Below are positions 1-8,154 of a stretch of DNA of 64,000 bases, in pieces. The notes under the pieces were generated by a model that was not told where the DNA came from, made no database searches, and saw only the letters and a program-made list of their open reading frames with translations. The DNA is taken from assembly GCF_904426505.1 (NCBI RefSeq), contig NZ_CAJGBN010000013.1, positions 1-64,000 on the forward strand, read 5' to 3'. Made by a program: the position numbers and the translations under genes. The stretch comes from Rubrivivax sp. A210 (GTDB taxonomy: Bacteria; Pseudomonadota; Gammaproteobacteria; Burkholderiales; Burkholderiaceae_C). Numbering within the stretch: the first letter of the stretch is position 1; every line of letters starts with the position of its first letter.

Positions 1-2
1 TT

Positions 3-212
3 GACATTACCGCCGGCTCCGACTTCGACCGCGCCTCGCTGCCCGACCTGGGCCTGGCCGGAACCGGCAACACGCTGTTCCTCGATCTCGGTGACGCCTC
101 CAACACCATCGACCTGTCGGGCTGGACCGCGCTGGGTCATGTGGGGGCGAGCTACGTCGCATTCGGCCAGGGCGACGCCCTGCTGGTGGTAGCCGGGCTG
201 GCGCAACCGTGA
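3..212 (+). CDS. C-terminal end of a large exported protein (partial)
   Basis: The frame is open from the window edge to a TGA at 210-212, giving the last 69 residues of a protein that begins outside the window. The text is rich in Asp, Gly, Leu, Thr and Ala (for example TGNTLFLDLGDASN) and reads like the end of a repetitive beta-rich surface or secreted protein. It lies directly upstream of a beta-helix gene and a type I exporter, so it is probably a substrate of that exporter, whose signals are usually C-terminal. No RTX nonapeptide is visible in the fragment, so the family is not identified. Confidence 0.6.
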   Translation, partial: DITAGSDFDRASLPDLGLAGTGNTLFLDLGDASNTIDLSGWTALGHVGASYVAFGQGDALLVVAGLAQP

Positions 213-280
213 TGCCGCCGAAGCGGCGTCCGCGCACAGGGCCCCTTGCGCGTACCATCGATGGCCACCCCCAGCCCACC

Positions 281-1822
281 ATGACCGGCTCCGCCGACTG
301 CCCCCTGCCGACGCGGCGCCGTTTGGGCACAGCCCTGGGGGCGATGATCCTGACCCGCAGCGGCCCTTCGAGGGCCGGAACGCTGACCCCCGCCGACGTC
401 GGCGCACACGGCGACGGTGTCACCAACGACACCGAAGCGCTGCAGCGCCTGTTCGACCGCGCCCAGGCCGGCGGCCTGGAGGTTCGGCTGACGCCCGGCA
501 CCTATCTCGTTTCGCGCTACCTGCTGGTGCGTCGCGGGCTGCGCAGCATCGTGGGCGGTGGCGGTGTCATCCGGTGCGCGCCGGGGGGCCTGAATACGGG
601 GCTGCTGCTCGCCGGGCCCTCGTTCGGCGACTTCGCCCCGGTCGAGAACTGCCGCATCGAGGGCGTCGAGATCGATGCCAGCGGGCGCGAGGGCGTCGTC
701 AATGCAATCTTCGCGGCCAATGCGCGGCGCTGCCGCTTCATCGCCAACCGAATAACCGGCATGCGCAATGGCACCGGCATCCTGGTGCATGGCTATACCG
801 CCGGCGGTTCGCCCGTCGAGGACGTGACTGTCGAAGACAACGAAATCGAGGGCATCACCGGCGAACACGGCGTTGCCTGGTGGGGCATCCGCGCCACCGC
901 CGAACTGGCGCTGCCCGAAGGCATCGACAACCAGGACGTCATGTGGCGTCGCAACTTCCGCGCCGCCGATGTAGCGCTGCCTACGCAACGCTGCACCATC
1001 GCCCGCAACAAGGTGCGCGGGGGCTATTACGGCATCTGCCTGCTGGGCGCGCGCAACTGCAGCGTGACCGGCAACCTGCTGCGCGACAACGTCCGCAACA
1101 TCACGCTGCAGGACCACAGTCGCAGCAACACGGTCAGACTCAACCAGTGTCTGGAATCGCAGAGCAGCAGCATCCACCTGGCTTTCGGCGCAAGCGACAA
1201 CCTGGTGCAGGACAACCGCATCGAGACGGCGCGCGCCCAGGGCGAGGCGCTCCTTCAGGCCTATCTCGGCGTCGAGCGCAACCGCTTCGTCGGCAACAAG
1301 GTGCGCTCCTCGGGCATGCCCAAGTACCTGGCCTATTGCGCCATCCACGCCATCGACAACAGCTTCGAAGGCAATCACCTGCGCGGTCGGGCATCGCGCG
1401 CCATTGCAGGCCTGGAGTCGGCCTGGGACTCGTCCTTCGACCACCCCGCACACCATGCGCGCGCCGCCGGCGTGGTCATCCGCGACATCGCCCGTCGCGA
1501 CAGCGCGGGCAATGCCTTCAGCGGACAGGTGATCGAAGCCGAGAGCGCGGTGCCGGCGCTGTACCTGGGGCAGATCGGCCCGCCGGCCACGGCGCTGCGC
1601 GGCACGCGGCTGCTGAACAACCAGGTTCGCCCCAGCGCGAAGGAGCGCTACTTGGAACTGGTGGAGCAGAGCCCGTCGGCGCTCACGGGCATCGAGGCCG
1701 CGGGCAATGGGTTTCCGCCTTCGGCCGGTCCGGCGCAGTTCGCGCTGGCCCGGGGCTCGGCGCACTTCGCGCGCCACAGCGGCAATGGCGCACTCGACGA
1801 CCTGATCGGCAGCCGGCCATGA
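281..1822 (+). CDS. Right-handed parallel beta-helix protein (pectate-lyase-3 type)
   Basis: This is a 513-residue protein. After the N-terminus comes the typical entry of pectate-lyase-3 beta-helix proteins (ADVGAHGDGVTNDTEALQ), then many Asn-rich coils (NRITG, DNEIEG, NKVRGG, NLLRDN, NRFVGN), so it should fold as a parallel beta-helix. Such folds occur in polysaccharide lyases, hydrolases and epimerases; the substrate cannot be read here. The ATG at 281 is preferred because it places a TRRRLG twin-arginine-like motif before a short hydrophobic stretch. An upstream GTG/ATG at 209/212 is also open and overlaps the previous stop. Its own stop overlaps the exporter start (ATGA), so the two are translationally coupled. 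Confidence 0.75.
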   Translation: MTGSADCPLPTRRRLGTALGAMILTRSGPSRAGTLTPADVGAHGDGVTNDTEALQRLFDRAQAGGLEVRLTPGTYLVSRYLLVRRGLRSIVGGGGVIRCAPGGLNTGLLLAGPSFGDFAPVENCRIEGVEIDASGREGVVNAIFAANARRCRFIANRITGMRNGTGILVHGYTAGGSPVEDVTVEDNEIEGITGEHGVAWWGIRATAELALPEGIDNQDVMWRRNFRAADVALPTQRCTIARNKVRGGYYGICLLGARNCSVTGNLLRDNVRNITLQDHSRSNTVRLNQCLESQSSSIHLAFGASDNLVQDNRIETARAQGEALLQAYLGVERNRFVGNKVRSSGMPKYLAYCAIHAIDNSFEGNHLRGRASRAIAGLESAWDSSFDHPAHHARAAGVVIRDIARRDSAGNAFSGQVIEAESAVPALYLGQIGPPATALRGTRLLNNQVRPSAKERYLELVEQSPSALTGIEAAGNGFPPSAGPAQFALARGSAHFARHSGNGALDDLIGSRP

Positions 1823-3594
1823 CGCAAGCAGCCGGCCCACAGCCCCGCAGGGGCGCAAACGGCACAACCGCCGCGCTGGCCCATCTGCTGCGGCGGCCGC
1901 TTGCCTGGGTGGCGCTGCTCTCCGTGGCGCTGAACGTGCTGTTGCTGGCGCCCACGCTGTACATGCTGCAGGTGTTCGACCGCGTGATCCCGGCGGCATC
2001 CGGCAGCACGCTGGCGGCGCTGCTCGTCGGCGCTTCGATGGCGCTGCTTCTGGGCCTTGCACTCGACGTGCTGCGGGCGCGACTGCTGGGCGTGAGCGGC
2101 AGGCTGGCCGGCGCGGTGCTGGCGCCCGCCGTCACGCGCCGGCTGGTGGTGCAGGTGGCGCGCCCGGGCGGGCAGGCCGATGGGCAGACATTGCGCGACG
2201 TGGCCGCCGTCCAAACCCTGTTCGGCACGGGGGGCGTCGCTGCCCTCTTCGACACCCCGTGGGTGCTCATCTACGTGGGACTGATCGCGGCCATCGATGC
2301 CCGCATGGGCGTCGCTGCGGCGGTCTTCGCGCTGCTGATGCTGGCGCTGGCCGGGCTCAGCCATGGCCTGCTGCGCCGCGGTGCCCAGGATGTGCAGTCG
2401 CGCGCGGGCGCGGCAACCCAGCACCTGCAGGGCGCGATGAGGGTGGCCGAGTCGCTGGTGGCCATGGGCATGGTCGACGCCATGCTGGCACGCTGGCGGG
2501 GGCTGTCCGATGCCGCGCTGCAGCCGCAGCGCGCGCTCGAGCGACGCGCCGCCCTGCTGGCCGCGCTGGCCCGGCTGCTGCGCCAACTGGTGCAGGTCGG
2601 CATGCTGGCGGTGGGCGCCTGGCTGGTGATCTCCGGTTCCGGCAGCGCCGGCCTGATGATTGGCGCCACCGTCCTGCTCGGCCGCGCGCTGGCGCCGCTG
2701 GAGCAGGTTGTGAGTGGCTGGCGCACGCTCTCGGAAGGCGCGGCTTCATGGCAGCGCCTCGGGCAACTGCTGGACGGGGAAGCCGCACCGGCCGCCGCCC
2801 TCTCGCTACCCCGCCCCGCTGGCCGTCTGAGCGCAGTCGGCCTGAGCCTGCGCGCGCCCACGGGCGCTCGAATGATCCTCGACGAGGTTTCGCTCGAACT
2901 CGCCGCCGGTGAATGCCTGGCAATCGTTGGCCCCAGCGGCGCGGGCAAGTCCAGCCTGCTGCGCGTGCTGGCCGGCATCTGGGCGCCCGACGGTGGCCAG
3001 GTGCAACTCGACGGAGCGTCACTGACACAGTGGCCGGAGGGCGAGCTCGGGCGCTGGCTGGGCTACCTGGCCCAGGACATCCAGCTGTTCGACGGCAGCG
3101 TTGCCGACAACATCGCGCGGTTGCAGGTGCCCGAAGCCGCATCGGTCATCCAGGCGGCGCGCCGCGCGGGCGCCCATGAGGCGGTGCTGGCGCTTCCCGA
3201 GGGCTACGACACCCGGGTCGGCAACGGCGCGGTCTCGCCCGGGCAACGCCAGCGCATCGGCCTTGCCCGTGCGCTGTACGGCGATCCGTGTCTGGTGCTG
3301 CTCGACGAGCCCAATGCCAATCTCGACGGCAGCGGCGAAGTCTCGCTGGGCGAGGCGCTGCAGGCGCTGCGGGGCCAGGTCACCGTGGTGGTCGTCACCC
3401 ACCGCAAGAACCTGCTGCGACTGGCCGACAAGATCCTGGTGCTTGAAGGCGGCCGCGTCCAGCACTTCGGCGCCCGCGACACCGTGCTGCAGGCTCTCAT
3501 CGTGCCACCGCCGGCGGCCGACGCCGGCTCGGCCCGTGTCACCTCGCTGCGGCGACCGGCCACCAGCCCCGCGCCGGGAGCGCGGCCCCGATGA
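1819..3594 (+). CDS. Type I secretion ABC transporter, PrtD/HasD type
   Basis: This 591-residue protein is the inner-membrane ATPase of a type I secretion system. An N-terminal membrane domain (about residues 30-300) contains the family stretch LYMLQVFDRV. The nucleotide-binding domain has Walker A GPSGAGKSS near 371, a signature SPGQRQRIGLARAL near 472 (VSPGQ in place of LSGGQ, which is common in this exporter family) and Walker B LVLLDEPNANLD near 492. It would power one-step export through both membranes with the adaptor encoded next and a TolC-type channel that is not in the window. It overlaps both neighbours by four bases, so this is a tight operon. Confidence 0.93.
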   Translation: MTQAAGPQPRRGANGTTAALAHLLRRPLAWVALLSVALNVLLLAPTLYMLQVFDRVIPAASGSTLAALLVGASMALLLGLALDVLRARLLGVSGRLAGAVLAPAVTRRLVVQVARPGGQADGQTLRDVAAVQTLFGTGGVAALFDTPWVLIYVGLIAAIDARMGVAAAVFALLMLALAGLSHGLLRRGAQDVQSRAGAATQHLQGAMRVAESLVAMGMVDAMLARWRGLSDAALQPQRALERRAALLAALARLLRQLVQVGMLAVGAWLVISGSGSAGLMIGATVLLGRALAPLEQVVSGWRTLSEGAASWQRLGQLLDGEAAPAAALSLPRPAGRLSAVGLSLRAPTGARMILDEVSLELAAGECLAIVGPSGAGKSSLLRVLAGIWAPDGGQVQLDGASLTQWPEGELGRWLGYLAQDIQLFDGSVADNIARLQVPEAASVIQAARRAGAHEAVLALPEGYDTRVGNGAVSPGQRQRIGLARALYGDPCLVLLDEPNANLDGSGEVSLGEALQALRGQVTVVVVTHRKNLLRLADKILVLEGGRVQHFGARDTVLQALIVPPPAADAGSARVTSLRRPATSPAPGARPR

Positions 3595-4937
3595 GCGGCG
3601 CGGCCACCTCGGCGCTGCAGCGCGATCCGGCGGTCGCCGCGGGATTGCAGGAGGCGCGGGCGATCACGCGCGCAAGCGCGCTGCTGGTGCTGCTGGCCCT
3701 GGTGCCGGCCTTGCTGTGGTTGATGCTGGCGCCGCTCACCGCGGCCGTTGTGGCACCCGGCCTGGTCAAGGTGGACACCAGTCGCCAGCCGATCCAGCAC
3801 CTGCAGGGTGGCGTGGCGACGCAGGTAAGGGTACGAGAAGGCCAGGCGGTGCGCGCCGGCGAGACCCTCATCGTATTGGGCGACGTCGGCGTGGACGCCG
3901 AGCGCGCAAGGCTGCTGGCGCGCCTGAACGGGGTCAGCGCCAGCCTGGCCCGGCTGGACGCCGAGCGGCGCAGCGTCGCCACGCTCGACTTCCCGGCCGA
4001 ACTGATCGATGCGGCGCGGGCCTCGGCCGAGCTCAGGGCGCGGCTGGCTGACGAGCGCGCCCTGTTCGCCAGCCACCGGCGCTCGCTTGACGAGCAGGTG
4101 GTGCTGCTGCGCACGCAGCAGGACCGGCTGGCCCAGGAAATCGCCGCGCTCAAGGCTCAGATCGCCAGCAGCGAGCAGGCACTGGCCGCGCAGCGCGCCG
4201 AGCTCGAATCCAACCGCAACATGCAGCGCGACGGCTTTGTATCCGGCAACCGCATCGTCCAGCTCGAATCCGGCGTGGCCGAATACGCTGCCGGGCTGGA
4301 AGCCCGCCGCGGCGAACTGGCGCGGGCGCAACAGCGTTCGATCGAGAACGAGCTGCGCCAGCGCGTGCTGCTCGACGAATTCCAGCAGCGCGCAGGCGAC
4401 CAGCATGCGAGCCTGGGTCTGCAATTGCAGGAACTGCAGCAGGAGTACCGCAAGGCGCTGGACGCGTCCGAGCGCCAGAGCATCACGGCACCGGTGGCGG
4501 GCGTGCTGATGGGCCTGCGCATACAGACGCCCGGGAGCCTGGTGCCGGCGCGCGAACTGATTGCCGAGATTGTTCCGGATACGCCCCGCCTGGTCGTCGA
4601 AGTCAGCGTGGGCGCGCAGGACATCGGTCGCGTGGCCGTGGGCCAGCCGGCCGAAGTGCATTTCACCGCCTTCCGTTCGCCCGGCACGCCGCCGCTGCGC
4701 GCGCAGGTGATCTACGTCGCGCCCGACAGGCTGCCCGATGCACCCAACCGCGGCGCAGCCTATACCGTGCATGTCGCCGCCGATTCCGAGGCCCTGGCAG
4801 CAGCCCGCCGCGATGGGGTCGACCCCAAGGCCGGCATGGCGGCGCAAGTGTTCCTGCGCGGCGAGACACGCAGCCCGCTGGCCTACCTGGTGGAGCCGGT
4901 ACTCGACATCCTGCGGCGATCAGCCCGCGAACGTTGA
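3591..4937 (+). CDS. HlyD-family type I secretion periplasmic adaptor
   Basis: This 448-residue protein is the membrane-fusion partner of the upstream ABC exporter. There is a short cytoplasmic N-terminus and one transmembrane helix at about 29-50. The first half of a lipoyl-like barrel follows (HLQGGVATQVRVREGQAV, about 70-87). A long Glu/Arg/Leu/Gln-rich coiled coil runs to about 295, then the returning barrel half (ITAPVAGVLMGL) and a beta-barrel tail. Its length and layout match PrtE/HlyD adaptors. The start overlaps the exporter stop (ATGA). No outer-membrane component follows: the next gene is convergent, 55 bases away. Confidence 0.93.
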   Translation: MSGAATSALQRDPAVAAGLQEARAITRASALLVLLALVPALLWLMLAPLTAAVVAPGLVKVDTSRQPIQHLQGGVATQVRVREGQAVRAGETLIVLGDVGVDAERARLLARLNGVSASLARLDAERRSVATLDFPAELIDAARASAELRARLADERALFASHRRSLDEQVVLLRTQQDRLAQEIAALKAQIASSEQALAAQRAELESNRNMQRDGFVSGNRIVQLESGVAEYAAGLEARRGELARAQQRSIENELRQRVLLDEFQQRAGDQHASLGLQLQELQQEYRKALDASERQSITAPVAGVLMGLRIQTPGSLVPARELIAEIVPDTPRLVVEVSVGAQDIGRVAVGQPAEVHFTAFRSPGTPPLRAQVIYVAPDRLPDAPNRGAAYTVHVAADSEALAAARRDGVDPKAGMAAQVFLRGETRSPLAYLVEPVLDILRRSARER

Positions 4938-4992
4938 GGCCCCCGCGCAGGCAGTCGGGCCCGCGGCGCCCAAGACGCCGGGAGCCGCCGCA

Positions 4993-6207
4993 TCAGCCGG
5001 GGCGCAAGCGCCTTTTCATGAACAGCAGGGGCCGCAGCAGGTAGTACAGCGCAAACCACCGGTCGGGCACCGGACAGGCCAGCATGTCGTGCGGCGACAG
5101 CGCCCGACGCCAGACCTGCGTGGCCAGCGCTGCCGGCGAACCCGACAGCAGCAGCGAACGCGTGAAGTCGCGAACCAGCCAGGCCAGCGAAACGCGGGCG
5201 CCTGACTCGTGATAGCCAATGGGCACCTGTAGCGTCTGTTGCACGAGGCCCGCCAGCAGTGGCAGCGATCCTGCTCTACGCAGGCGGGCCCGGACCGCCG
5301 GGTCCGGCGCCCACGCGAAGAGCGCCTCGCAGAGCGCACAGCCCAGCAGCAACTGGCGTTCGCAGCGAAGCTCGCGAGCCCGCGCCAGAACCTGCGCCCA
5401 ATCCCAAGGCTGCGCCAGCAGGCGCGGCAGATCGGCCAACCACTTCAGCCGGCACCAGCCATGGCGGCCACCGTGTTCGCAAAGGTAGAGCAGTTGGTCG
5501 GTGTCGTCCAACACACCAAGCCGGTGCCCGTCGCGCCCGACGTGGCTGGCCCGGGTCAGCATGTCCTGCGGGCCTAGCGCGAAACGGTCCGGCGTGTCGG
5601 TCAGGCGCCAGTGCAGTTCGAGCACGCCCAGATCCGCGCTGACCAGACGCTCCTCATGAAAGTAGTCCATCAGGAAGCGCAGGTGGCGCGGTCCGCGTTG
5701 CGCCATGCGCCAGTGGCCGTCGCCCGGCTCGGCGCAGAAGCCGCGCGACAGCAATAGTTGGCGTGCGCGCCCCAGGTCGGCGGCAGGCACCCAGACATCG
5801 AGGTCGTTGACATGGCGCTGCGCAGGATCGGCGTAGCAGCGCTCGGCCAGGCTCAGACCCTTGAGCGGCATCCAGGCGATGCCAGCCTGGTCGAACCAAC
5901 GGGCCAGCAGGATGTGGGCGCGACGCGCGCCCAGGTACCTGACAGCGTTGCCGCGTGCCACCTCCGCCAGGGATGGCATCAGGCCCGCCGGCAGATCCCG
6001 CGCAGGCAGTCGCGCCAGTACCGCGTGGACCAGCGGCCCGATGCGGTGGCGCTCGATCACCAGTTCCAGGAAGGAGCGCACGTCCAGGCGCCGCAGCAGC
6101 GCGGCGATGGAAGCGAGATCGTTCTCACCGACCTCAGCCCGGCAGCACAGGCAGGCCAGTTCGAACTCCGGGGTCGGCCCTTGCGGCTTGTGAGGCGAAT
6201 GCTTCAT
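4993..6207 (-). CDS. Nucleotidyltransferase-fold protein (NTP_transf_5 type)
   Basis: This 404-residue protein carries the hallmark of the NTP_transf_5 group: LKG at 115-117 followed by NDLDVWV at 134-140, the acidic nucleotidyltransferase motif. Related enzymes accompany lasso-peptide clusters that also encode an HPr-kinase-like protein, where they modify the phosphorylated peptide; others sit in polysaccharide loci. It is divergent from the pqqD-like gene, and the five genes at 4993-9896 probably form one functional group. The ATG at 6207 was chosen because homologous sequence begins soon after it, although the frame is open further upstream. The start codon lies within a short repeat shared with the pqqD-like gene (6205-6248). 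The substrate is unknown. Confidence 0.8.
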   Translation of the reverse strand: MKHSPHKPQGPTPEFELACLCCRAEVGENDLASIAALLRRLDVRSFLELVIERHRIGPLVHAVLARLPARDLPAGLMPSLAEVARGNAVRYLGARRAHILLARWFDQAGIAWMPLKGLSLAERCYADPAQRHVNDLDVWVPAADLGRARQLLLSRGFCAEPGDGHWRMAQRGPRHLRFLMDYFHEERLVSADLGVLELHWRLTDTPDRFALGPQDMLTRASHVGRDGHRLGVLDDTDQLLYLCEHGGRHGWCRLKWLADLPRLLAQPWDWAQVLARARELRCERQLLLGCALCEALFAWAPDPAVRARLRRAGSLPLLAGLVQQTLQVPIGYHESGARVSLAWLVRDFTRSLLLSGSPAALATQVWRRALSPHDMLACPVPDRWFALYYLLRPLLFMKRRLRPG

Positions 6208-6248
6208 GTCGATGTGGCGCTGAACGAGGCCAATACTACGGCCTGCCG
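6205..6248 (+). repeat. Relic duplication of a pqqD-like segment
   Basis: Twenty of 22 bases at 6227-6248 match 6466-6487 inside the pqqD-like gene (core AGGCCAATACTA). Eight further bases, CATGTCGA, match upstream (6205-6212 against 6455-6462). Spacing between the two blocks differs by 11 bases. The shared piece encodes HV...GQYYGL of the PqqD fold. The simplest reading is a decayed second copy, or a partial duplication, of the recognition-protein gene. The left end now includes the start codon of the divergent nucleotidyltransferase gene. Confidence 0.6.
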
Positions 6249-6370
6249 AAGTTGCCCTCGGGGGGCCAGGCGCCGGTGCTCGGGGCCAGCCGCAACGAAT
6301 CGCTATGATCGATAAAGGCCCGCGACCCGCTTGCCGACAACCCGTTTCCGACCGTCCCCGCCCCTCCGCC

Positions 6371-6652
6371 ATGTCCGACTTGAACCCGCAGACACAGATC
6401 GCCCGCGCCGCCAACCTGCTGGCCACCGAAGTCGACGGCGAGACGGTTCTGATGCATGTCGAGCAAGGCCAATACTATGGCCTGGCGCGCAGCGCCCACG
6501 TCATCTGGGAGTTGCTGGCCGAGCCCCAGAGCTTCGAGCAGCTGTGCGCGGCGCTGCAGCGGCGCTATGCCGGCGCACCCGAGACCATCGCTGCCGACAC
6601 ACGGCGCTTCGTCGAGCAGATGGCGGCCGAAGCCCTGGTGACGCTGGACTGA
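6371..6652 (+). CDS. PqqD-family peptide recognition protein (lasso B1 / HPr-rel-A PqqD type)
   Basis: At 93 residues it has the normal length of stand-alone PqqD-like RiPP recognition elements. The beta-hairpin and helix signature is plain: VLMHVEQGQYYGLARSAHVIWELL at about 27-50 (shown here only as the stretch HVEQGQYYGL). The C-terminal helical part with FVEQMAAEALV completes the winged-helix fold. Proteins of this kind bind a leader peptide and present it to the maturation enzyme; the B2-like protease two genes downstream is the expected partner. An ATG at 6305 would add 22 Pro/Arg-rich residues and was rejected because the family starts just before the MSDLNP region. The kinase gene follows after 61 bases. 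Confidence 0.85.
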   Translation: MSDLNPQTQIARAANLLATEVDGETVLMHVEQGQYYGLARSAHVIWELLAEPQSFEQLCAALQRRYAGAPETIAADTRRFVEQMAAEALVTLD

Positions 6653-6713
6653 GGTCGACGGGCATTGGCGCATCCCGCCCACCGTCACATCGCCGCCGGA
6701 TGAAGCCGCGCCC

Positions 6714-7637
6714 ATGAGCGGCCACCTCTTTGCCGCCCAGGCCTTCGGCCTGGCTTTCCGCAGCAACCGCCACCTGGCCGAGATGCAGCCGGCCGCTACC
6801 GCCGCTGCGGCTGCGGACGATTTCGTTGCCATCGACTGGCTGGAGCCCGCCGCGGACGCGTCCTGTGCCAACCCGCCCCATGCCCTGGTCGCCGCCGGTG
6901 ACGGCAGCTACCGCCTGCAGGTGCCCGCGGTGGCGGCCTATCGCATCTGGCCCACCCGCATCGAGGTTCATCCGGCGGCGGGTGCCGGCGAGCGCGAGGT
7001 GCGCCTCTTCCTGCTCGGCTCGGCCGTCGGCGCCCTGCTCCAGCTGCGCGGCCTGACCGTGCTGCATGGCTCCGCGGTGGCCCTGCCCGGCGGCGGTGCC
7101 GCGGTCATCTGCGGCGCCTCGACGGCTGGCAAGTCCACCCTGGCAGCGGCGCTGGCGCAGCGCGGCCACGCCCTGCTTGCCGACGACGTCACCGCGGTGC
7201 AGCTCGACGCCGAGGGCCGCGCCTGGTGCCTGCCCGGCCTGGCCCGCACCAAGCTCTGGCGCGATGCGCTCGACCGCCTGGGCCTGGCCGACCGTGTCGA
7301 CGAGAGCACGCGGCTGCGGCCCGACATCGACAAGCATGCGCTGGGCCTGGCCACCGGCACGCAGCCGCTGCCGCTGCGCCGCTTTTACGAGCTGCAGGCG
7401 GTGGAAGAGGGCGGGCTGCGCTTCGAGCCCATCGCCGGCATGGCCAAGCTCACGGCACTGCTCAACCACGTCTACCGCCCCGACCACCTGCCAAGCCTGG
7501 GCCTGCACCCGGCGCTGCTGCGCCAAGCGGCGGCCCTGGCCAGCCAGCTGGCCTGCGGGCGCATCGTGCGTCCGCGGGGGCACGCCACCCTCGACGCCAT
7601 CGTCGCAGGCCTGCAGCGGCAATGGGCCGAGGCCTGA
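6714..7637 (+). CDS. HPr-kinase-like serine kinase (HprK-related kinase A type)
   Basis: This 307-residue protein has the core of HPr kinase/phosphorylase: HGSAV at 118-122, Walker A GASTAGKST at 134-142 and LLADDV at 154-159, where the acidic pair sits. There is no N-terminal DRTGG domain, and no phosphotransferase genes are nearby, so it is unlikely to regulate sugar uptake. Relatives in lasso-peptide clusters phosphorylate the precursor's C-terminal Ser. Others belong to an HPr-rel-A system of proteobacteria whose target is unknown. Its position between the PqqD-like and B2-like genes points to a peptide substrate; that is inference. Confidence 0.85.
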   Translation: MSGHLFAAQAFGLAFRSNRHLAEMQPAATAAAAADDFVAIDWLEPAADASCANPPHALVAAGDGSYRLQVPAVAAYRIWPTRIEVHPAAGAGEREVRLFLLGSAVGALLQLRGLTVLHGSAVALPGGGAAVICGASTAGKSTLAAALAQRGHALLADDVTAVQLDAEGRAWCLPGLARTKLWRDALDRLGLADRVDESTRLRPDIDKHALGLATGTQPLPLRRFYELQAVEEGGLRFEPIAGMAKLTALLNHVYRPDHLPSLGLHPALLRQAAALASQLACGRIVRPRGHATLDAIVAGLQRQWAEA

Positions 7638-7653
7638 GCGGCGCGGCCACGCC

Positions 7654-8154
7654 ATGCAGCACCTGCGCCGCTTTCTCGGCCTGACGCGCCGCCGCCAGGC
7701 CCTGCTCGTCGAGTGCGGCTGGGCGCTGCTGGGCGCCGCCTGGCAGGTGAGGCGCTGGCCCTTTTCCCGCCTGGCGGACAGCCTGGGCCACACTGGCGCC
7801 GCCACCGCGGCGCCCAAGAGCCCCCATGCTGGAGCCGACCCCGAGGCCGCCGCCGCCGCCGAGGCGGTGGGCGGGGCGCTGGCGGCCTGGGCCCGGGTCT
7901 GGCCCTGGACGCCGACCTGCCTGATGCTGGCCGTGGCCGCCTGCCGCCTGCTGCGGCGGCGCGGCCTGGCCGGCGAAATCGTCTTCGGCGTGCGCGGCGT
8001 GGGCCTGGCGCCCGCGGCTCCGCCCGCCACACTGGGTGCCCACGCCTGGCTGCACTGCGCCGGCCGTGTCGTCACCGGCGAGGCCGAGTCGCGCGCCTTC
8101 CGGCCCATCGCGGCGATACGCTTCGGCCCCGGGCCGGCGGCGCGCTCGCCGTGA
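7654..8154 (+). CDS. Lasso-peptide B2-like transglutaminase-fold protease
   Basis: This 166-residue protein matches the B2 leader peptidases of lasso-peptide pathways. A Cys in TCLMLAVAACRLLRRRG (Cys89) is followed by EIVFGVRG and by AHAW (His130), giving the Cys-His pair of the transglutaminase-like fold. The third catalytic position, usually Asp, may be Glu143. An Ala/Pro-rich insert at about 46-75 makes it slightly longer than usual. B2 proteins remove the leader after a PqqD-like B1 protein binds it; in most proteobacteria B1 and B2 are fused, whereas here they are separate. The start is 17 bases after the kinase stop, and the end overlaps the exporter start (GTGA). Confidence 0.82.
   Translation: MQHLRRFLGLTRRRQALLVECGWALLGAAWQVRRWPFSRLADSLGHTGAATAAPKSPHAGADPEAAAAAEAVGGALAAWARVWPWTPTCLMLAVAACRLLRRRGLAGEIVFGVRGVGLAPAAPPATLGAHAWLHCAGRVVTGEAESRAFRPIAAIRFGPGPAARSP

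Noticed and set aside
152..2062. Long leftward open frame opposite the beta-helix gene
   Set aside because: High G+C produces long antisense frames; it lacks motifs and mirrors the real gene on the other strand.
3235..3255. VSPGQ in the type I exporter as a damaged ABC signature
   Set aside because: SPGQ is common in the PrtD/HasD exporter group, so it does not show loss of function.
4938..4992. Possible terminator between the HlyD-like and nucleotidyltransferase genes
   Set aside because: Only short imperfect G+C pairings and no T-run could be found.
6199..6315. A 38-codon forward ORF (MLHVDVALNE...) with three Cys, considered as a RiPP precursor
   Set aside because: GAGG is only three bases before its ATG, it has no leader motif, and its frame is a by-product of the pqqD-derived repeat.
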